In this document: positions 8,131-13,669 of the stretch, piece after piece
Position numbering within the stretch: the stretch's first letter is position 1
Layout of the letters: every line of letters starts with the position of its first letter
Assembly: GCA_011634665.1 (NCBI GenBank)
Contig: WAEK01000061.1
Span: forward strand, 1-13,669
From: Mortierella sp. BCC40632
Taxonomy: Eukaryota > Mortierellomycota > Mortierellomycetes > Mortierellales > Mortierellaceae
Direction: 5' to 3'
Length of the DNA stretch: 13,669 nt
Made by a program: the position numbers and the translations under genes
Notes under the pieces: generated by a model
Seen by the model: only the letters and a program-made list of their open reading frames with translations
Database searches by the model: none
Told to the model about the DNA's origin: nothing

Positions 8131-9084
8131 TCAATTCCAAGAGTTGGGCATGGAGGCAGCAACTCAGGACCTGATTATCACCCCTTCCTTGTCAACTAGC
8201 AGACATAGGAACTATCAGTCGCCCAAAGAGCCTGGGTCTCATGGTCAAGATCAACAATGTCGATCCCTTCAACGCTTCCGATGTTTCCATAGCCAACTAC
8301 CTCGCGTACCGCTCCAGCAATGGCTCCGCCCCGAGCTCCATCAAGCTTTACCTCTCGGCAGTCAGGAGAATTACAGCCAGGACCAAGGCTAGCCCATCAA
8401 TTCTCTCCAAGGTCATTGCCTCTGCCTCATCTCAAGCAACGCCGAAGGAACTGACTGCCGCACCTTTGGATATCTCACCTGTCCTAAAGACTTTGGCACA
8501 GTGGGGTCCTAACAAGGGCCTATCAGACTACAACTTGCGCCGCAAAGCTCGCATGGCTCCCTAGCTATCACCACGTTCTCACGATCATCCGACTTGCACC
8601 GTATCGATCCCAGATCCCTCTCAGTCTCCAAGAACACTCTTACAGGTAGCATTCTTTCCCCTAAAAGAACGCCGAGGGGGGCCGACCCATTATCAAGCCC
8701 TTCCCACGTGGATGCCCACCATGACTCCACCCTCTGCCCGGTGGCGTGCTTCATTGAATACCGTACGAGAGAAGACAGACGAGGCTGTCCTATCAACTCA
8801 CGAGACTTACTGTTCACAACATCCGACCCTCCGTACAATCAAGCCTCCGATCAAACGATAGCAAGATGGATAAAGACAACTATGACAACTTCGGGTCTCA
8901 AGGTCACAGCCCACGCAACACGATCCGCTGGCGCTTCCAATGCTCTCTCATGAAGGGTGCCTCCCTAGAAGACGTTATTACTCGTGGCAGTGGGCATCCC
9001 AATACCTTCGAAGTTTTCTACCGAAGATACCGGATGTCTAAGACGAACTTTACATCGATGTTATTGAATCAAGGGCCTCTCTGA
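8110..9084 (+). pseudogene. DIRS tyrosine recombinase, frameshifted
   Basis: This enzyme integrates the circular cDNA of DIRS elements. The N-terminal core-binding part includes LGMEAATQDLI (about 8138-8170) and SDVSIANYLAYRSS...IKLYLSAVRR (about 8277-8370). The catalytic part shows box I Arg in FSRSSDLHRID (Arg 8582-8584), box II HATRSAGASNAL (His 8912-8914, Arg 8921-8923), then GASLEDVI, the second His in GSGHPNTF (8995-8997) and the nucleophilic Tyr in FEVFYRRY (9019-9021). The residue set R-HxxR-H-Y is therefore complete. However, a 2-bp insertion-like change near 8957 splits HxxR from the H-Y part, and a TAG at 8561-8563 ends the core-binding frame before box I. The stop at 9082-9084 is immediately before the internal complementary region. 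Confidence 0.92.
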
Positions 9085-9085
9085 A

Positions 9086-9204
9086 GTATCACCTTTAAAA
9101 GCATACTGTCGTATGCGAAGTATACTAATGGGATTGGATGAGCCTGCGATAGCAGGCGACATCTAATCCCATATTGAAAGCATACAAAAGGTATGCTGAG
9201 TAAA
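9086..9204 (+). repeat. DIRS internal complementary region (ICR)
   Basis: The first part (9086-9124) is the reverse complement of the element's left end (5172-5208 plus a few bases of the terminal repeat). The second part (9129-9204) is the reverse complement of the right end (9357-9436). The two meet at 9125-9128. This is the expected splint for aligning the two unequal ends during circle formation in DIRS elements. Confidence 0.9.
9129..9171. repeat. Nested 43-nt hairpin, ICR copy
   Basis: The outer arms TGGGATTGGAT and ATCTAATCCCA pair with one G-T wobble. The inner arms GCCTGC (9142-9147) and GCAGGC (9152-9157) close a GATA loop. It is the reverse complement of 9394-9436 at the right terminus and has no counterpart at the left terminus. 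Confidence 0.85.
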
Positions 9205-9221
9205 ATGCCCCCACCCTCCGC

Positions 9222-9239
9222 AAAAAAAAAAAAAAAAAA
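9222..9239 (+). repeat. Poly-A tract (18 nt) between ICR and right terminal repeat
   Basis: Eighteen A follow CCCTCCGC and directly precede the right inverted terminal repeat. A left-end counterpart is absent, so it belongs to the short unique segment (9205-9239). Confidence 0.85.
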
Positions 9240-9356
9240 CAAAGCAATCAAAACGACCAAAGAGGAAAGGAGTGACACAGAAAAAAAAATTTATAAAAAA
9301 AAAAAAAAAAATCTATAGTACTTGCTTGCTAGCAATCAAATAAAGACGGCCGTATC
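9240..9356 (-). repeat. DIRS right inverted terminal repeat
   Basis: It is the inverted copy of 5209-5322, ending GACGGCCGTATC at 9345-9356. It differs from the left copy mainly in homopolymer length (A runs at 9281-9289 and 9295-9311) and an extra GCTT at about 9323-9328. Confidence 0.9.
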
Positions 9357-9436
9357 ACCTTTACTCAGCATACCTTTGTATGCTTCGTACACATGGGATT
9401 AGATGTCGCCTGCTATCGCAGGCTCATCCAATCCCA
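9357..9436 (+). repeat. DIRS right terminal extension with hairpin
   Basis: This outer right end contains the GCATAC-CTTT-GTATGC site (9368-9383) and the 43-nt hairpin (9394-9436). It is complementary to 9129-9204 in the ICR. Confidence 0.9.
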
Positions 9437-9440
9437 CAAA

Positions 9441-9605
9441 TATGTGAGCGGCTTATTCTCAGTCATATGTGAGAATAGCTCTCAAACTCTTTTTTTTCTT
9501 AATCTCACATATGTGTGAGACGCTTATTCTCACACATATCTCCTGAAAAAGGCCTCCAGCTTACTCTCACACATATCTCAACGTTCTGCTCTCACATTTA
9601 TCTAC
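9441..9605. repeat. Cluster of CTCACACATAT-like motifs
   Basis: Variants of TCTCACA(CA)TAT occur in both orientations: TATGTGAG at 9441-9448, CATATGTGAGAAT at 9464-9476, a palindrome CTCACATATGTGTGAG at 9504-9519, TTCTCACACATATCTC near 9527-9542, ACTCTCACACATATCTC at 9563-9579 and CTCTCACATTTATCT at 9589-9603. GGCTTATTCTCA or a close variant precedes two copies. The cluster starts immediately outside the DIRS right end. It may be the target-site DNA, a regulatory array, or a terminal region of another element such as the neighbouring MULE. Confidence 0.65.
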
Positions 9606-9871
9606 AGTCCCAGCTTTTTTCTTTCTTCCTTTTTTTTACAGGCCCCGTTAGGGAATTTTTATTCATTGTGCGCACCGTCCCATGTTTTCCAGACGTGGCT
9701 ATCTAGTCCTCAATCCACCAAGGAAAAAAAAAAGTAAAGAAGAATAGGTGGAAGGCGATCAGAGAAGAAAAAAAAGACCAGGGTACAATGAGCACCCGCA
9801 GAGGACAAAGTCAAAGGCAGGGACTACAACTAGGGCAGAGGTCCCAGCTTTTCAGCCACTCAATACGACTG

Positions 9872-12337
9872 TTATGTCATCGGTCTATGATGCCGATTTG
9901 ACACATCGTCAATTGTGCTTCCCTTTTTCTTACTCTTTTCGCCACTACTCAAAATCCTAGCACTCCTCGGTCGTCCTTTGGTCTTCACTCTTCTTGGATC
10001 GCCGACGGTGGGAGTCTCACCATCGTTTTGCACAGCTGCTTCACTTTCCATATCCTTTTCCAGAGATCCCTGAATTTCCTCCATCTTGCTCAAAATCTTC
10101 CCATGCATAAGTGGATCGTTGCTCGAAAAGACCTGCGATCTTCTTTCCGAGTCCTGTTATTTCTGCGTGCCGTCTCTTCCTAGATTGGGTCTCCTTGTGA
10201 TAAGCGACAGATTTTTTTGTCGGAGGAGAACAGGTCAGAAACACTGGTCATGAAAAGAATCCGAGGGATACCCCATTCTGGTTGACTTGTGGTGCCGAAG
10301 CGGCCTGGAAAGACTTGCGTCCAATCCTCTCACTAAGATCGGGGATGTCTTGGATGGATTCCTTATACCAGCGGCGGTGCACTAAACTGATGTGATATCG
10401 GCACTCTGGCTCTTTCCTCATGACGCAGAAAAAATGGCGGCAAACGACTCCCAAATTTTGGAGGAGTAGACAAGTGCAAAGTACGAGTGATCGGTCAGAA
10501 GTATGACGTATTCCTTCTGTTCGCAGCCCAACGTGTCCTTTGCCCTGAAAACGAAACGCGTATCGTCTTGACCGATCCTAGAGATCAGAGAAACGAGAGT
10601 TGATATACGCCCCGATTCATCCTATTACACGAGACGAGGCAATATTAATATCCTCTTCCTAAAAAAAAAAAAAAAAAAAAAAAAAAGTGTGTGTTGGATA
10701 GGATACTTGCCGAGTCACTGTCTGGGGGTAGAGCTCCAAGAGCTCCTGTAGACTCTTGAGACGCGCAAAAAAGCCCAAATGATGAGTCCATCTCCCGCCT
10801 CATTTTGGCCTTAGCAAACGAACCCAAAAGATCCTCATTGGATTGTAGTACTTGCTTGAACGCCTTTTCTGACATGGTCGGCTCTAAAGTCCTGGAACTT
10901 GCCTCTCTTCTGGCTGCCTCACCTTCAGGACAGCTATTGAATTTTGCCTCAAAAAGTTCCTTCTCTATCTTCACCCCCTGTAGCTTTAAGGACCCTTGTT
11001 AAGAGGAACCACCATTGAGATTCAGCATTTTAAGAAGATGGTGCGACTTCTCTACTCGTTGAGTGGATTGCATCCCAGCTGTGAACTGAGTGCGCACCCA
11101 TGGCCAAGCCCATCGAAAACGGTTCGAATACAAACGATCAAGATAGTTGAGGACGATGGGGTTTTGTTGATATTTCTCGCACAGCTTCTGCCACTTGGCC
11201 TCGAATTCTCTGGAAATCAAAGAGCGGGTGACATCTTGAAAGCGGGTGAAATTCATCCCAATCTTTCCCAAGGGCTTTGAAAAGGCGTAGCCTAATGTTC
11301 TTGTTTGCGTGCCACCGGCAATTGACTATAGTTGTATCGGGAGAAAGGTTGTACTGACAATGTTCATTGCTGGATCTTTATCAGCATGAGGGTCTTTGGG
11401 GGGCTTATTTTTCATTCAGCTCTAGCAGTTGCGAAAAGGACCCATTCGTAATCTGAGGTCTCTTCGCCAGAGGTAAGGGCACAGGCTACCAGTCTTGTCC
11501 GAAAATTGTTGTCAACTACAACGAAGCAATGGAGCGGCATACCGAATCGATTGGTGGATGCGGTTGTGTCGTGGACGACAACGTCATGATACCTCCTGTA
11601 TAAATCCTGTTGCGCCGGGCACATCAAAAGACAGCCTGGAGACGACCGGCCACAATCCTGTTCCTGGAGAGCCATTGGCCTGGGATTTCTCCAAGCAAGT
11701 TGAACAACTGGGCAGCATCAGAAATGGTGTTAGACGATGCACGTTGTTTTCGAGATATAGTTGGCTATTTTTTCTGGTCGAACAAGTACTTGGATTTCGT
11801 AAAAGGCGCTTCGGGTTATCTGAAGCATCTCTATCATTTTTTTACCAGTTCCCCAACCCATTTCTGCAGCCTGTCTGATTAAATTGAGGGTCATACTCTG
11901 TAAGAGGCTCAAATTCTGGACGAGGTTTTCCAAGGGGCGTGGTTGTGCAAAACAGAGATGCTGGAAATACGCCATCGTGGCTTGATAGACTTTGGGCTGT
12001 TAAGGTATACAGCGTATTTGCGGCCACAGCGGACTGAAAATACTTCCTGGCCGCTGCTTGGATGGATCAAAACCTTTTTTTTGAGGGTGTGTGTGCCCTG
12101 GCGAGGTGCAAACATTAACCCCTTGGTGAAAAAAAAAAAAAAAGGCTCTAAGTCTCCCGTTGTGCCAACGCCCTCTTTGATATCGACATAACACAAAGTT
12201 GACAACAACTCACCTTACCAGTCGGATAAAGTAGCATTTTCGAAGAAAGAGTTGGCCCTCGTTCGGAAACCATTGCGGCAGGCATAGTCGAGCATCATGG
12301 ACTTGGCCTCCTCGAAATCCGAGTGATGATCATCGAC
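9872..12337 (-). pseudogene. FAR1/SWIM Mutator-like (MULE) transposase, decayed
   Basis: Read on the minus strand, the N-terminal part has DYACRNGFRTRANSFF (about 12233-12337) and RWRISSISVLHNHAP (about 11933-11977), the start and the HNH end of a FAR1-type zinc finger. The MULE transposase domain shows VVVHDTTASTNRFGMPLHCF (first Asp at 11568-11570), SGEETSDYEWVL, ADKDPAMN (Asp codons 11374-11382), CRWHANKN (about 11299-11322) and WAWPWVRTQFTAGMQSTQRVE (final Glu at 11050-11052). A SWIM zinc finger CTCLLLQNLGVVCRH lies at 10434-10478, followed by HISLVHRRWYKE and a C-terminal KTKGRPRSARI motif. The protein would cut and move its own element. Damage includes several frame changes (near 10473, 11280, 11400 and 11640), an in-frame TAA at 10999-11001 and another stop near 10248. 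Some breaks coincide with possible introns. Terminal inverted repeats were not found. Confidence 0.88.
10661..10686 (-). repeat. 26-nt poly-A (poly-T on the coding strand), possible MULE intron acceptor
   Basis: On the minus strand the coding text LKSLQELLELYPQTVTRQ (frame ending about 10708) meets GTATCC, then about 20 nt, then 26 T and AG|GAAGAGG. This reads as a 47-nt intron whose pyrimidine tract has become a homopolymer. A shorter A15 run at 12129-12143 sits in the same orientation where the FAR1 finger is interrupted, after a GTAAGG at 12218-12213. Confidence 0.45.
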
Positions 12338-13198
12338 TGCGGGGCTCCATCAACAACATCCACATTGCTCTCCCTACTAGAAAAGGAAAGCGTACAAATT
12401 TAGCACAACTCGTAGGCTGGTCTCCAAGTGCAACAACTGCTAGATTCAATAGCGCGCACCATAGCTCTGACACTCCGTGTTGTCCCTGTTGTCATGACCA
12501 CTTGCCGGAAAAGGGCCTCGCCTCTGAGGCCTTCTAGATCTTCTGATGTATCCGACTCATTGGGGCAGAGAAACAGCGTCGTCCTCATCACTTTCGTTCT
12601 TTTTGTGGAACTATTGTCTCGCACTCTCGCTGCTGCTTGAAGATGAGGTACAACTCTCCAGGACAATCGGGGCTGTTCGATCTATCGCCGTCGGACTTTT
12701 TCTTGCCAAGTGTTCGGATACCCTCGTCTGGGCCTCTAGTCTTTTCCAGCTCTTCGACACTTGGCTCCTTTTCGCTCTCTCGTTAAGCTCCCTACTGCCA
12801 GTAGCAAAGCTTTTCGTGTCTACAACAATGATTTCTTCCAAACTCTCATAGTCCGAAGTTGTCATCGGAGCTGGCCAAATTGTTGTAATGATCAATGCTT
12901 CCCAGTGTCGTCTGAATCTATCCCATCCGTGTTCTTAATCACTCTCGTCAGTTATAGGGCTCAGCTCTCTGCTTTTTTTGGATACTTTGCTTCTTTCAGC
13001 CTCACCAAAAGAACTGTATTGGCTGACTTTCTAAGTCCTTAGGAGAGATACTTCTAGCCGAACTGTGATCCAAATTAATGACCTTCAGTTGATTGTTCCC
13101 TCTCCTTCAAAAGTGCTTTTTGACATCGTCTTCCGTGACCTAAGCAACCAGAATGGATACAACTTAGATACTGGATGCTGGTGTTCCTTTTTACTAGC
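12338..13198. other. No recognised gene; serine/acidic minus-strand frames
   Basis: Minus-strand frames at 12611-12895 (Ser-rich end, DYESLEEIIVVDTKSF) and 12400-12666 (NESDTSEDLEG) are acidic or Ser-rich and could be disordered N-terminal leader of the MULE transposase, which usually precedes the FAR1 finger. No start codon or splice site joins them convincingly, and plus-strand frames overlap over much of the length. About 12900-13198 shows no coding signal in either strand. Confidence 0.3.
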
Positions 13199-13570
13199 CT
13201 AGTTTGCCCCTGCACGTACCACCAGGATCTGACCATCTCTAACTGATGTTGGAGGCATAGTAAAGTTGAGAGCTATCTCCTGTGAATATGAACAGAGTAT
13301 GTTTGAATTGGGACAGTTGTCCTTCAATAAATAAGCTCCAGTGTATGTCTCTCCAGTGAGAGTAAAGTCGACCTCCTGCTATCACCAATACAAACGGCTG
13401 CGTTCACGTCCAGGTTGATCGTATGTCCTCGCTGTGGACTGACCCGCTGGCTGTTCATTACCTCCATTGCTCCATTCACCTGAACCATCTTCTCCCTTGC
13501 CATCCACAAAAATCCGACTTGCGACCGTGCCTTCCTCAATTGACCAAAACACTCGGCACGTCTGAAACAA
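13199..13570 (-). CDS. Candidate minus-strand exons of an unknown gene
   Basis: I do not recognise a family. One minus-strand frame reads CRVFWSIEEGTVASRIFVDG and GEDGSGEWSNGG (about 13570-13465), then a low-complexity stretch and two stops (TGATAG, about 13384-13379). It then reads VDFTLTGETYTGAYLLKDNC, SQEIALNFTMPPTSV and ILVVRAGAN to a TAG near 13199. Both segments look protein-like (alternating hydrophobic strands, Cys pairs), suggesting two exons with an intron between GGAG|GTAATG and a CAG or TAG acceptor near 13380-13385. A junction that keeps the frame was not found, so this is tentative and could be a pseudogene fragment. Confidence 0.25.
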
Positions 13571-13669
13571 ATCCTGAATTCATCAGTAAGAAGTCCAACC
13601 ACTCCGTACCATATGCTGCTCTCTCATCTTTCCCTCCTCGATCTAGCGTGCTCCAATTCTGCTTCCCTA

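Larger units (their letters stand above)
5172..9436 (+). mobile_element. DIRS-like tyrosine-recombinase retrotransposon, complete but decayed
   Basis: This 4.27-kb element has all the parts of the DIRS order: inverted terminal repeats (5209-5322 and 9240-9356), a left extension (5172-5208), a longer right extension (9357-9436), Gag-like, RT-RNase H and tyrosine recombinase regions in that order, and an internal complementary region (9086-9204). DIRS elements lack an integrase and LTRs. They are thought to make a circular DNA using the internal region as a splint and to insert it by tyrosine recombination. Boundaries are set by the match of both outer ends to the internal region: the left copy begins AGTATACTTCGC (5172) and the right copy ends CATCCAATCCCA (9436). 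Many frameshifts in all three coding regions make this copy non-autonomous, unless the indels are base-call errors. Confidence 0.93.

Noticed and set aside
5209..9356. Long terminal repeats of a Gypsy or Copia element
   Set aside because: The terminal repeats are inverted, not direct, no integrase or protease is seen, and a tyrosine recombinase is present.
9441..9605. CRISPR array
   Set aside because: The repeats are short, degenerate and in both orientations, spacing is irregular, and the host is eukaryotic.
11495..11882. Plus-strand frames opposite the MULE domain
   Set aside because: They are antisense shadows. The minus strand carries the transposase motifs.

Overview
The window looks like accessory, repeat-rich DNA from a filamentous fungus. 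The evidence is a eukaryotic large-subunit rRNA segment of fungal type, short introns with GTATG-type 5' sites and CTAA-type branch points, a TATA box followed by a pyrimidine-rich tract, a DIRS-type retroelement, and a FAR1/SWIM-type Mutator transposase. An early-diverging (mucoromycotan-like) fungus is possible, but the lineage cannot be fixed from the sequence alone. No bacterial signatures, CRISPR arrays or tRNA genes were seen.

Layout. (1) 1-1167 is the 3' half of a 28S rRNA gene on the plus strand. It lacks an internal block of roughly 1.3 kb at 500/501 and has small lesions in universally conserved loops, including the sarcin-ricin loop, so it is read as an rRNA pseudogene. (2) 1168-3115 is spacer-like sequence with a G-run tract, an imperfect repeat pair and a small inverted repeat, but no convincing gene. 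(3) 3116-5160 contains two poly-T tracts of over 30 nt, a promoter-like TATA/CT block, a frameshifted coding region of unknown family (about 3366-4032), and a better spliced-gene candidate (4401-5160) whose stop codon lies 11 bp before a transposon end. (4) 5172-9436 is an end-to-end DIRS-like retroelement. It has inverted terminal repeats, Gag, overlapping RT-RNase H, a tyrosine recombinase and an internal complementary region, but all three proteins are frameshifted. (5) 9438-9605 is a cluster of CTCACACATAT-like motifs. (6) About 9872-12337, minus strand, is a decayed FAR1-SWIM Mutator-like (MULE) transposase gene. (7) 12338-13669 has no recognised gene, only weak minus-strand exon candidates.

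How the parts work together. In the DIRS element, Gag packages the RNA, RT-RNase H makes the cDNA, the internal complementary region templates the joining of the two unequal ends into a circle, and the tyrosine recombinase integrates that circle. The sequence preserves the geometry this model requires: the internal region is a left-end complement joined to a right-end complement. A four-copy inverted-arm motif (gcatac-N4/5-gtatgc) occurs once at each end and twice in the internal region and is a good candidate recombinase site. The MULE is an independent element in the opposite orientation.

Caveat. Single-base indels, several at homopolymers, occur in the rRNA, the DIRS and the MULE alike. 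Real decay is the simplest reading, but sequencing or assembly errors could contribute. Raw reads would settle this.
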